From: an uncultured Gammaproteobacteria bacterium
GTDB taxonomy: Bacteria; Pseudomonadota; Gammaproteobacteria; Eutrophobiales; Eutrophobiaceae
Assembly: GCA_958295485.1 (NCBI GenBank)
Contig: OY282354.1
Coordinates: forward strand, 1,674,001 to 1,738,000
DNA length: 64,000 nt
Direction: 5' to 3'
Below the pieces are notes generated by a model, which did no database searches, was not told where the DNA came from, and saw only the letters and a program-made list of their open reading frames with translations. Of the stretch, positions 51,271-59,539 are shown one piece after another (position 1 is the first letter of the stretch; each line of letters begins with the position of its first letter). The position numbers and the translations under genes were made by a program.

Positions 51271-53391
51271 ATGATAAAAAAAACAGACAATAAACAATAC
51301 AAGGTAACGATCCCCTCGCGGGATGAAATTTTTGAATTCCTGGAACGCGCCAAGGCGCCATGCCAGTTAAGCGAAATAGCCGGCTCACTCGGTCTTGACA
51401 CTCCTGATGAGCGTACCGCGCTGAACAGGCGCCTTAAAGCCATGTTGAGGGACGGCCAGATTATACGCAACCGTCGCGCAGGATATGGCCTGTTGAACAA
51501 AATGGACCTGATAGCGGGACGGGTGATTGGCAACTCGGACGGTTACGGGTTTTTACGGCCGGATACCGGCGGTGATGACCTGTATTTATCGGTGAAACAA
51601 ATGCGCACCGTCTTGCACGGCGACCACGTCGTTGTGCGCGCCGCGGGATTTGACCGGCGCAACCGCCGGGAGGGGGTCATCGTCGAAGTGCTGGAACGGG
51701 TCAACCGGACGGTCGTCGGTCGCTTCTTCCTGGAGGATAACATCGGCTTTATCGTCCCGGATAATAAACGCCTCTGCCAGGATATACTGGTTCCATCGGC
51801 CCAAAGAAAAAAAGCAAAAACCGGTGACTACGTGGTTGCGGAAATCACGAAATATCCTGATACCCATACCCAGCCCGTTGGCAAAATCATCGAAGTCCTG
51901 GGCAAATCCAATTCTATCGACATGGCGACAGATATAGCGGTCCGCGCCTATGATATCCCCTGGCAATGGCCCGATGAAGTCGCTGGGGAACTGGCCAGGC
52001 TGAAGCAAAAACACAAGGGCAAAAACAGGAAAGACCTGAGAAAATTACCCCTGGTCACGATAGATGGGGCGGACGCCAGGGATTTTGATGACGCGGTATA
52101 TTGTGAGCGACAAGATTCCGAATGGCGGCTCTTGATCGCCATTGCCGATGTTTCACATTATGTAAAACCAGGCACGGCGCTGGATAAGGCCGCGCAGGAA
52201 CGGGGTAATTCGGTTTACTTTCCCAATCGGGTCGTGCCGATGTTGCCGGAACTGCTTTCCAATGACCTGTGTTCGCTTAAACCGAATGAAGACAGGCTGG
52301 CCATGGTGTGTGAACTGCGGGTTAACCGGGTGGGCCGGGTCAAACAACATACCCTGTATCCGGCTGTCATCAATTCCAGGGCCAGGCTGACCTATGATAG
52401 CGTTGCCGCCATCCTGGAAGATAATAAAGTCCATAAAAAGCATAAATCGATTGTTCCCCATATCAAGGACTTGCATAAACTTTATTCCATCATGCGCAAG
52501 CACAGGGAATCGAGCGGGGTCCTGGATTTTTCATCGACCGAAATCAAATTGAGTTTTGATAAACACGGCAGGATAGCCGATATAAATTCAGTCGAAAGAC
52601 ATGACGCCCATAGAATAATCGAGGAATTCATGCTGGCGGCGAATATCGCGGTCGCAGAATTTCTATTATCTAACGAGGCGCCGGCAGTCTTTCGAAACCA
52701 TGCTTCCCCAACCCAGGAAAAGGTGAATGATTTAAATCAATTCCTGGGTGACTTCGGCTTGCAGTTGGGGGGCGGTCTGGATCCCAAGACCAAGGACTAT
52801 GCAAAAATCCTGCGACTGGTCGAAAGCAGGGGCGACAAGCACTTGATCGAGACAGTGTTGCTGCGCAGCCTGCCCCTGGCCGTATACGAGGGCAGGAATA
52901 ACGGCCATTTCGGCCTGGCTTTCGACCACTATACGCACTTTACCTCGCCAATCCGCCGTTATCCCGACTTGCTGGTGCATCGCGCCATTCGGCGCGTCCT
53001 GGAAAAGGGCGGTCATTATTACAATAAAAATGATATGCACAATTACGGGGTACACTGCTCCATGACGGAACGTCGGGCGGAAGAGGCGACCCGGGACGTC
53101 GTGGCGAGGATGAAATGCGAGTTCATGTTGGACAAGGTCGGCAAGGTTTTCAATGGAATAGTATCCGGCGTGACGGGGTTCGGCTTGTTTGTCGAGTTGG
53201 ACGATATTTATGTCGAGGGGTTGATACACATTTCCGCATTGCCGGCCGATTATTATCATTTCGACCCCATTGCCCATTCCATATCCGGGGAAAGATCGGG
53301 CCGGAAATATTTTCTTGGCGATCGAATTAAGATAAGCGTAACCAAGGTCAATACCGACGAGAGAAAAATTGATTTCGATTACGTTGGATAA
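51271..53391 (+). CDS. rnr: Exoribonuclease R
   Basis: 706-residue 3'-5' exoribonuclease that can degrade structured RNA. Order of domains: N-terminal winged-helix segment (FLERAKAPCQLSEIAGSLGL), two cold-shock domains, the RNB catalytic domain with VTIDGADARDFDDAVYCE, and a C-terminal S1 domain (FNGIVSGVTGFGLFVELDD). The lysine-rich tail of the E. coli enzyme is missing; the protein ends at FDYVG. The ATG at 51271 (MIKKTDNKQYK) is more likely than TTG 51235. Confidence 0.96.
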   Translation: MIKKTDNKQYKVTIPSRDEIFEFLERAKAPCQLSEIAGSLGLDTPDERTALNRRLKAMLRDGQIIRNRRAGYGLLNKMDLIAGRVIGNSDGYGFLRPDTGGDDLYLSVKQMRTVLHGDHVVVRAAGFDRRNRREGVIVEVLERVNRTVVGRFFLEDNIGFIVPDNKRLCQDILVPSAQRKKAKTGDYVVAEITKYPDTHTQPVGKIIEVLGKSNSIDMATDIAVRAYDIPWQWPDEVAGELARLKQKHKGKNRKDLRKLPLVTIDGADARDFDDAVYCERQDSEWRLLIAIADVSHYVKPGTALDKAAQERGNSVYFPNRVVPMLPELLSNDLCSLKPNEDRLAMVCELRVNRVGRVKQHTLYPAVINSRARLTYDSVAAILEDNKVHKKHKSIVPHIKDLHKLYSIMRKHRESSGVLDFSSTEIKLSFDKHGRIADINSVERHDAHRIIEEFMLAANIAVAEFLLSNEAPAVFRNHASPTQEKVNDLNQFLGDFGLQLGGGLDPKTKDYAKILRLVESRGDKHLIETVLLRSLPLAVYEGRNNGHFGLAFDHYTHFTSPIRRYPDLLVHRAIRRVLEKGGHYYNKNDMHNYGVHCSMTERRAEEATRDVVARMKCEFMLDKVGKVFNGIVSGVTGFGLFVELDDIYVEGLIHISALPADYYHFDPIAHSISGERSGRKYFLGDRIKISVTKVNTDERKIDFDYVG

Positions 53392-54206
53392 TGTCGAACA
53401 GGAACATTGAAATAATATACGGTTATCACGCTGTCCGGCATGTCTTATCTCAGCGCCCCCATGACGTACTGGAAATATATATTGCACAGAATAAAAAGCA
53501 ATCAACGAGATTGGATGCCTTGCGCCAGACCTGTAAAACCGCTTTAATCTCGGTCCAACCCATCTCTCCTTTCAGGTTGGACAAATTAGCCCAGGCAACA
53601 AACCATCAAGGCATCGCGGCCAGGTGCAGGTCGGAGGGTAGGGCAGGAGGCGTGCAAAAACAGGTGACGATGGCCGCCTTGTGCGCTGAACGCCTGCACG
53701 ATTCTTCAGTCATATTGATGCTTGACGGCGTGCTGGACCCGCATAATCTGGGCGCCTGTATCAGGTCAGCCGATGCAGCCGGCGTCGATGCCGTCATCCT
53801 GCCCGGGAACAGGTCGGTCGGCGTGAATGCGACCGTAAAAAAGGTAGCGAGCGGGGCGGTGGAGACGACGAATATCATGACGGTCACAAACGTCGCTCGC
53901 GCCCTGAGGCAGCTTCGAGAGGCGGGTTGCTGGATAATCGGGACTGCCAGCGCTGCGGATGAGACGATTTATGAGGCTGAAATTACCTTTCCGGTCGTGC
54001 TGGTAATGGGTTCAGAAGACGGCGGCCTGCGGCAAAATACCCGCAAACACTGTGATCGGCTGGTGAAAATCCCAATGCACGGTTCGGTCGAGAGCCTGAA
54101 CATGTCGGTTGCGGCTGGCGTCTGTTTGTACGAAATCAGGAGACAGGCGACAGCAGGCTTCAAGCCGGCAGTTCCCTCGACAAGGGGAATTCAGGGGGTT
54201 GAGTAA
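53391..54206 (+). CDS. rlmB: 23S rRNA (Gm2251) 2'-O-methyltransferase
   Basis: 271-residue SpoU/TrmH-type methyltransferase. N-terminal substrate-binding domain (IIYGYHAVRHVLSQRPHDVL), then motif 1 LDGVLDPHNLGACIRSADAA, motif 2 VVLVMGSEDGGLR and motif 3 IPMHGSVESLNMSVAAGVCL. Its start overlaps the rnr stop by one base, the usual pairing. The final residues VPSTRGIQGVE are encoded by a dispersed GC-rich element, so the natural stop has been replaced. Confidence 0.96.
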   Translation: MSNRNIEIIYGYHAVRHVLSQRPHDVLEIYIAQNKKQSTRLDALRQTCKTALISVQPISPFRLDKLAQATNHQGIAARCRSEGRAGGVQKQVTMAALCAERLHDSSVILMLDGVLDPHNLGACIRSADAAGVDAVILPGNRSVGVNATVKKVASGAVETTNIMTVTNVARALRQLREAGCWIIGTASAADETIYEAEITFPVVLVMGSEDGGLRQNTRKHCDRLVKIPMHGSVESLNMSVAAGVCLYEIRRQATAGFKPAVPSTRGIQGVE

Positions 54207-54380
54207 ACCGGGGACCGCAGGGGCAGCCCCCCCGCCGTCGGCTACAACGACAATGCCGGGGGCAATCCAGCCGGAGTGAAACGGAGACCGCAGGGGCAGC
54301 CTCCCCGTCGGTTACAACGACAATGCCGGGGGCAATCCAGCCGGAGTGAACCGGAGACCGCAGGGGCAGCCCCCGCGCCT
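54166..54380. repeat. Dispersed element plus 70-73 bp tandem repeat after rlmB
   Basis: The element CCTCGACAAGGGGAATTCAG at about 54174 covers the end of rlmB. After it, GACCGCAGGGGCAGCC recurs at 54213, 54286 and 54356, spaced 73 and 70 bp, with GTCGG-TACAACGACAATGCC and CAATCCAGCCGGAGTGAA in each unit. No gene is visible in the repeats. Confidence 0.8.
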
Positions 54381-54486
54381 GCCCTTGTTTGACCACCGGT
54401 ACGTTAAAAAGACGGCTATTCAACTTGCCGAAATCCTGTTGTTGTGAGAATATTTCGCTACGAAAAACAGACGCTGGAGAAATATC

Positions 54487-54723
54487 ATGAGTCAGCCGGA
54501 ATGCCCGCAAAATGGTCCATACGGGGTGGAACTCGAGGCTGGGGTTTATTTCTGGTGTAGTTGCGGCCGCTCCGCCAAGCAACCTTTTTGCGACGGTTCC
54601 CACGCCGGCAGTGAATTTACCCCCGTGAAATTCGAGCTTGCCGAAACTGAATCCAAATGGTTGTGTGGCTGTAAACGTAGCGGCAATTCATTTCTCTGTG
54701 ACGGCAGCCACAAAAACATTTGA
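54487..54723 (+). CDS. Tandem CDGSH iron-sulfur domain protein
   Basis: 78 residues with two CDGSH motifs: FWCSCGRSAKQPFCDGSH and LCGCKRSGNSFLCDGSH, each a C-x-C...C-D-G-S-H 2Fe-2S site. This is the MitoNEET-type double-motif small protein of bacteria, role unknown but usually redox or cluster transfer. It resembles the C-terminal half of the SnoaL-CDGSH fusion at 14572. Its last codons (CDGSHKNI) are duplicated downstream in a repeat array. Confidence 0.88.
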   Translation: MSQPECPQNGPYGVELEAGVYFWCSCGRSAKQPFCDGSHAGSEFTPVKFELAETESKWLCGCKRSGNSFLCDGSHKNI

Positions 54724-54858
54724 GCGGGAAAGTCCCCCTGACAAGGAGAATTCCGGGGGTTCCTGTGACGGCAGCCACAAAAACGTTTGAGCGGAAAAGT
54801 CCCCTTGGCAAGGAGGATTCAGGGGGGTTCCTGTAACGACGGCCACAAAAACGCTTGA
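54697..54858. repeat. 67-68 bp tandem repeat combining the CDGSH gene 3' end and the dispersed element
   Basis: TGTGACGGCAGCCACAAAAA (encoding CDGSHKN) starts at 54697, recurs at 54764 and, as TGTAACGACGGCCACAAAAA, at 54832. Between copies stand two dispersed elements (AAGTCCCCCTGACAAGGAG at 54730 and AAGTCCCCTTGGCAAGGAGG at 54797). The unit is therefore gene tail plus element, repeated after the functional gene. Confidence 0.9.
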
Positions 54859-54913
54859 CCAGGTGACCCTTACCTTGTCACAGCGCTTCCTGCTTGCGTT
54901 GCGGCGCGATAAA

Positions 54914-56239
54914 TCACGCGCTTTCCCGGCTTTGCGCTTGTGGTGGAGAGTATCTGACCCCATCAGGCGAATATCTCAGTGGTCGAATATAGGGAAGCGC
55001 GCCATAGCGTCCGGAAAGATACGCCAGTTCAAGATTTTCGCGGCCTTTGCGTGGGCTGAAGTCCGTGAGCGAGTACAGCTCGGATGCTTGTTCCTTATTT
55101 TTTTCGAAGAAGTAAACTTGGTCTCTTCGCAATACCTCCTGGTTCAGGATTGACGTCTCGTGGGTAGTAAATATCAATTGGGCGTTTCTCGGATTCGTTT
55201 TATCACTGTGAAATAAACCAATCAGAGACCTGACCAGGTTGGGATGCAGGTTATCGTGCATTTCATCGATAAACAGTACGTTTCCACGAGCTAAGCTGTC
55301 AATCCAGGGGCCTGCGAAAGAAAAAAGCTTTTGGGTGCCGTCGGATTCCTCACTGAAGTCAAAAGCAACCAGATCGTTTTCCGGTGTCTTATGGATGATC
55401 TTAATATCAAGAGTGTTCTTGTCGCGCATTTCGTTCGATACCACGTCCCTGACTCCTTCGGGCATGTCATCCGGCAGTAACTTGGGATCAAACGGTTTTT
55501 CCTCTACAGAAATGTCTTCAATGCAGCTATCAGCGGCGTTCAGAAAATCCATGACTTGCTTTTTTTCAGGCTTATCACAAAGCGAAGCGCTGAATTCAGG
55601 ATTCAAACCACCGACGCCTATTACATGCAGTGTTTCCCTGAACCAGTCATAGATTGGTTGAAGCTGCCTGCTATTCAGTTGGACAGCGGTTGAAAGGAGC
55701 AAGGTGTCCTCACGCGTGGATTTCTGCCACACCTGTTTTTCACCAAGAAGCTTGTCTCCCATTTCCCAACGATATTCCGGCACGTCTGATTGAAGATTCA
55801 GGGAACGTTCAAACCAGCGTTGCGGCCGGCCTTTGGGGTAAGCGATCAGCCATTCTTCGTGGATACGCCGTGCAGTTGCCGCAAAACCGTACTGATACCG
55901 AACCTTGTCAAGCAGGAAAGTGATCTCGAATTCACTGGGTGCCTGTGCAGTTTCTTTGCTCAGACGAAACGGCGGGATGGATAGGGGGTGGCCTTGGCGC
56001 TTGCTGTTGGCGGACTCAAGAACGATACTCCGCATGCTTTCCAAAGCGCTCAGGAAGTTGGTTTTGCCACTCGCATTCGGACCATAAATTGCCGCTGAGC
56101 GCAGCAGTCTGAAATCGCCAGGACCTTGTGTGGTGAAGGTATTGGATTCGACTAACTCGTTGCCTTTAGCGGCAGCAAGACTGAAAACCTGCCAGTCTTT
56201 AATAGAACGGAAGTTGCGGACCCGAAATTCCAGCAACAT
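54914..56239 (-). CDS. RloA-like AAA_15 ATPase, orphan
   Basis: 441-residue ATPase. Start MLLEFRVRNFRSIKDWQVFS and Walker A AAIYGPNASGKTNFL near residue 52 are typical of RloA/AbiLi-type ATPases; Walker B reads VLFIDEMHDNLHP and the switch is FTTHETSIL. Such ATPases usually pair with RloB or another nuclease-like gene just downstream. None is present; the C-terminus runs past the usual GRYGALPYI end into an extra tail (ending SPPQAQSRESA). The partner was probably lost. Confidence 0.8.
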   Translation of the reverse strand: MLLEFRVRNFRSIKDWQVFSLAAAKGNELVESNTFTTQGPGDFRLLRSAAIYGPNASGKTNFLSALESMRSIVLESANSKRQGHPLSIPPFRLSKETAQAPSEFEITFLLDKVRYQYGFAATARRIHEEWLIAYPKGRPQRWFERSLNLQSDVPEYRWEMGDKLLGEKQVWQKSTREDTLLLSTAVQLNSRQLQPIYDWFRETLHVIGVGGLNPEFSASLCDKPEKKQVMDFLNAADSCIEDISVEEKPFDPKLLPDDMPEGVRDVVSNEMRDKNTLDIKIIHKTPENDLVAFDFSEESDGTQKLFSFAGPWIDSLARGNVLFIDEMHDNLHPNLVRSLIGLFHSDKTNPRNAQLIFTTHETSILNQEVLRRDQVYFFEKNKEQASELYSLTDFSPRKGRENLELAYLSGRYGALPYIRPLRYSPDGVRYSPPQAQSRESA

Positions 56240-56434
56240 GGCTCATACCCCTCTTGTATGTCTGTAATTAGAAAATTACTCCTAAAATTACCATTAAAAA
56301 GGGGAAAAGTCTATTTATTTATAAATTTTTGACATATTTTGTCAAAATTATAGGGTTATTAAGGATAACCGTTAAGATATATGTCTGATCTTGGAGAAAG
56401 TAAAGTTCGACTTCATCGATGGCTGATTTCGGCG

Positions 56435-56671
56435 TTATGAATCTCCGTCCAGTTCGGAAATGAACTCTTCATAGCTGTACGCAGCAGTTCCACTTTCTTC
56501 TCCATCCACTAACATTTGGCGAAGCGCCTGAATCTTGCTTTCCGTGTCTTCAAGGAGGCGCAGTCCGGCACGAACCACTTCACTTGCTGAACCGTAGCGC
56601 CCGCATTCAATCTGGTGTGTAATAAAGCCGTCAAAGTGCTCTCCGAGGGTAATACTTGTATTCTTAGCCAT
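56435..56671 (-). CDS. ParD-like type II antitoxin, orphan
   Basis: 78 residues of ribbon-helix-helix type: MAKNTSITLGEHFDGFITHQ, then RYGSASEVVRAGLRLLEDTE and a C-terminal helix IQALRQMLVDGEESG, a clear ParD pattern. ParD is normally followed by ParE; the 195 bp downstream holds no ParE-like frame. The start has GGTGATTT upstream. Likely a surviving antitoxin of a broken module. Confidence 0.85.
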   Translation of the reverse strand: MAKNTSITLGEHFDGFITHQIECGRYGSASEVVRAGLRLLEDTESKIQALRQMLVDGEESGTAAYSYEEFISELDGDS

Positions 56672-56750
56672 AAATCACCTGATAAATACCAGAAAATACC
56701 TAATTTCGGTACAAAGCTTATACAAAGTCAATGGTGTCCCAAGCGTAATT

Positions 56751-56790
56751 CTCTACACGGTGTGTAGAGAGTTTCTTGCTCAGGAAACTC
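56751..56790. other. Two abutting perfect inverted repeats upstream of parD-like gene
   Basis: CTCTACAC (56751-56758) pairs with GTGTAGAG (56762-56769) around a 3-base loop. Directly after it GAGTTTC (56769-56775) pairs with GAAACTC (56784-56790). They lie about 80-120 bp upstream of the ParD-like start. They could be an operator for the RHH antitoxin or the end of the transcript of the gene at 56899. Confidence 0.5.
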
Positions 56791-56898
56791 GAGGTAAAAC
56801 TGCTGAAAATTCTTTAGGTTGGCACAAGAAAGTCCTTGCCGAAAAATTTCTGTTTAGGTACTCAATTCACGAGCGTCAGGCGCGGTAAGATCTCGCAT

Positions 56899-57189
56899 TC
56901 ATACAAATTTACGCTCTGTCTCTTCGTCAATAAAAGGAATCTCCCTCCGGGACTTTCTATCACGGGGAATCTCCAGGTTGGAACCACGGGGCATGTTATC
57001 AATCAGCCACTGCCCCAGGGGTTTGCGCGCCGGCGCTTGTGTCCGCCATAGGCGCTCGGGTACCACGACGAAGGATTTCCTGACGCCAATACGTTGCGGC
57101 CCCTCTTCTTCGGCAAGACGGAAAATTTCGGACAACCTCGCTTTCGCTTCGGCGACCGTCCATACGCGGTCGGATTTGAAAATTGCCAT
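56899..57189 (-). CDS. Phd/YefM-like antitoxin, orphan
   Basis: 96 residues. N-terminus DRVWTVAEAKARLSEIFRLA and RIGVRKSFVVVPERLW form the Phd/YefM DNA-binding fold; the C-terminal part, which would wrap a toxin, is RGSNLEIPRDRKSRREIPF. No toxin gene follows (the next gene downstream is the ParD-like one). Start at ATG 57189; ATG 57195 is equally possible. Confidence 0.8.
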   Translation of the reverse strand: MAIFKSDRVWTVAEAKARLSEIFRLAEEEGPQRIGVRKSFVVVPERLWRTQAPARKPLGQWLIDNMPRGSNLEIPRDRKSRREIPFIDEETERKFV

Positions 57190-57333
57190 GTCCACGACTC
57201 CTCTCAGCAGGATGTAGCTACCCTATGGAGCTTCATAGTAACCGATTCAAGTAAAACCACAGGATTTTTCCATTGAAAGAGTATTAGCAAGTATAAGGAC
57301 AGGCAATCTTTCACTGCGCTTTATCAGCTATTC

Positions 57334-58341
57334 TTAAACATACCTTGGTATTCGACGATATTTATTAGCCATCCTTATATACTCGACTCGTGGACGCTGA
57401 TTTGTGTCGAAGGGAAGATGAATCTTTTTATCAAGGAATGAGCTAAATTGCTTAATCCCGCCATCCAGGTTGTTTACTTTCAATTCTTTCGTCTTTTCTT
57501 CATTCAATCTCATTGCATAAGTTTCATCAAGGTAGATCAAGCCGTTATCGTATGCTCTATGAAACGTTGGGGATAATGCCATTCCATTTGTCACGTGGTC
57601 GCTACTGTCATCTGATGATACCGGCAGGATATGAGCCGCGTCCACAAGTCGCAATTGGATTCTTGTGACCGCGCATCTATTGTCGTAAGCATTTAATACC
57701 AACTTCCTGAAATTGGCGTCACGCGAATATCTCTTGATATTTTCTACTATTCGCTGCCGGTTTGCGGTCAGGTTTGAAATATCCTGTTGAGGTATATCTT
57801 GTAACTTTACTGCTTTTGTAAGCATTTCCGTCAGGTTGGTTTCTGCGCCGTATAAGTGAAGCGACGCGGCATTGAGGCAATAATTCAGGAACTGATCCGG
57901 TCTTATTCCTATCGCTATTTCATTATTATCTTTTGTAATGAAAGATAACCCGTCCTGCAAAGCAGCGTGTATCGCAGAAATATCAATTTGCACAGATGGT
58001 GAACCTGCTGTAAATGTGCTGTGCTTTTCCAGGTCGAATCCGGTAAACACTTTTAAATCAGGATAGTAGCCCATCAGCGCGGTCAATCCATTCGGGTTTC
58101 CGGGTAGCGGTGAAGATACAGAGGTCATTTGTATCCTGTATTCGTCGGGCAAAGAGACGCGGCCACCATGGGTCAATGTCCAGATATATACCCAAAGACT
58201 GTATGTATTTCCCAGGTAGCTGATAATGAATTCTCGGGGATGTATGCCGACAGATTTTGAGACATAGGCAGCTGCTCCTCCGGACTGCTGAATGGCCTCT
58301 ATGATTTCATCTACTATCAAGCTGGGTTCAGCTGCCGGCAT
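57334..58341 (-). CDS. HNH endonuclease, probable type II restriction enzyme
   Basis: 335 residues. The C-terminal HNH domain reads NRCAVTRIQLRLVDAAHILP, then SSDHVTNGMALSPTFHRAYD and NGLIYLDETY, containing the expected His, Asn and His residues. The N-terminal 190 residues would hold target recognition. Its start overlaps the methyltransferase 3' end by 14 bp, the classic restriction-modification pairing, so it most likely cuts the sequence that the methyltransferase protects. Confidence 0.85.
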   Translation of the reverse strand: MPAAEPSLIVDEIIEAIQQSGGAAAYVSKSVGIHPREFIISYLGNTYSLWVYIWTLTHGGRVSLPDEYRIQMTSVSSPLPGNPNGLTALMGYYPDLKVFTGFDLEKHSTFTAGSPSVQIDISAIHAALQDGLSFITKDNNEIAIGIRPDQFLNYCLNAASLHLYGAETNLTEMLTKAVKLQDIPQQDISNLTANRQRIVENIKRYSRDANFRKLVLNAYDNRCAVTRIQLRLVDAAHILPVSSDDSSDHVTNGMALSPTFHRAYDNGLIYLDETYAMRLNEEKTKELKVNNLDGGIKQFSSFLDKKIHLPFDTNQRPRVEYIRMANKYRRIPRYV

Positions 58342-59338
58342 TTGTCTGTTCTTTTATTTTCTCAGGGCGTTGCCTGCCTCCATCTGAAGGCAAAGGGTTC
58401 TCATTATCGACGCCATTCCACAGGGCGGCGGGGTGCGAAAGGCTGTAAGCTGGTGTTTTTCTGCCTGTCTGTCTAACAGGAAATCGAAGTTTGCCGCCCT
58501 CAACATAGTCTTTTTCCGTTTCAACACATACCCAGTTACGCTTTAATTTTTCAGCAGCTTCTCCGGTAACACAAGAACCACCAAACGGATCGAGAACAAA
58601 GTCGCCTTTATCTGACAACATGCGAATGAAATATTCAGGGAGATCAACCGGATATCGGGCCGGGTGGGGTTTTATCCCGATTTCTTTACATTTGACTAAA
58701 TAGGATGAGTTGCTTTCGGTATTGGCAATGGCTATTAAGTTGGGGGGAATTGACGCGCCGTTATCCTTGGAGAATTTATTGCTAATATCATGTCCGCTTG
58801 GCCGCAGTTTAGCTTTATACCCATTTTTCAACAGCCCTTTCATCGAGTCGCTGTAAGGAACAAGTATTCTCCGATTGCTTGCCTTTGGCCAAGGCGTTTT
58901 TGACAGCCACCAAACACAATTGATCGCGTCTTTAACCCGAATGCGGCGTATATTAACCCACTCTGCGGGGGTAGGAAGTTTCGATGGGTTCCACCAAAAG
59001 AACTCCTGCGCTAAATGGAACTCATATTCACGACATAACATGATCATCAATTCATAATGATAAAGCGATCTTGTCGGTTGCCCGGCTATCCATGCGCCGC
59101 CAATGTCTATGACAAGGGAGCCATCGTCCTTTAAAATTCTCCTGAATTGCTCTGCGAATGGACGAAACCAATCTAAATATTCATGGGCATCAGCATTTCC
59201 ATAGTTTTTTTTCCTCACCAGCCCAAAAGGCGGTGAAGTCATAATCAGGTTTACTTCACCATCCTTCAAGGTAGGCATATACAGCAGTGAGTCGGCGTTA
59301 TATATGCTGCCGAATTTGGTTTCAAAAAATTTTTCCAT
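58328..59338 (-). CDS. DNA methyltransferase (TSPPF-type, N4-cytosine or N6-adenine)
   Basis: 336 residues. The catalytic motif IV comes first, LIMTSPPFGLVRKKNYG, and the SAM-binding motif I follows late, FVLDPFGGSCVTGEAAEKLK. This order marks the beta class of amino-methyltransferases, most of which with S/T-S-P-P modify N4-cytosine. The start ATG has AAGGA upstream. With the HNH enzyme it forms a complete-looking type II system; the recognition site is unknown. Confidence 0.9.
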   Translation of the reverse strand: MEKFFETKFGSIYNADSLLYMPTLKDGEVNLIMTSPPFGLVRKKNYGNADAHEYLDWFRPFAEQFRRILKDDGSLVIDIGGAWIAGQPTRSLYHYELMIMLCREYEFHLAQEFFWWNPSKLPTPAEWVNIRRIRVKDAINCVWWLSKTPWPKASNRRILVPYSDSMKGLLKNGYKAKLRPSGHDISNKFSKDNGASIPPNLIAIANTESNSSYLVKCKEIGIKPHPARYPVDLPEYFIRMLSDKGDFVLDPFGGSCVTGEAAEKLKRNWVCVETEKDYVEGGKLRFPVRQTGRKTPAYSLSHPAALWNGVDNENPLPSDGGRQRPEKIKEQTNAGS

Positions 59339-59539
59339 AATCCTTTACAATTCAATTAGTTAAACCAAAGAAAATAGAAGTTTTATCCGTGCCGGATTAT
59401 ACTCGAGATCCTTGTTGATTTCCACACTTGATCTTTTCCAACAGGGTATGACCCCATCATACATTTCCGGTGTCAATTTTGTGCAGGATCCGCTACATTG
59501 GTACTGTCAATCCCTGTAACGATGGTCATAAGTCGGGTA

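Noticed and set aside
50757-51293. 178-codon open frame made of three near-identical 56-residue units before rnr
   Set aside because: It follows the 168-bp tandem array exactly (168 is a multiple of three, so the frame stays open), has no ribosome-binding site and spans hairpin arms; a repeat artefact.
54160-54603. 147-codon minus-strand frame across the repeats after rlmB
   Set aside because: Runs through tandem and dispersed repeats and antisense to the CDGSH gene; no domain recognisable.
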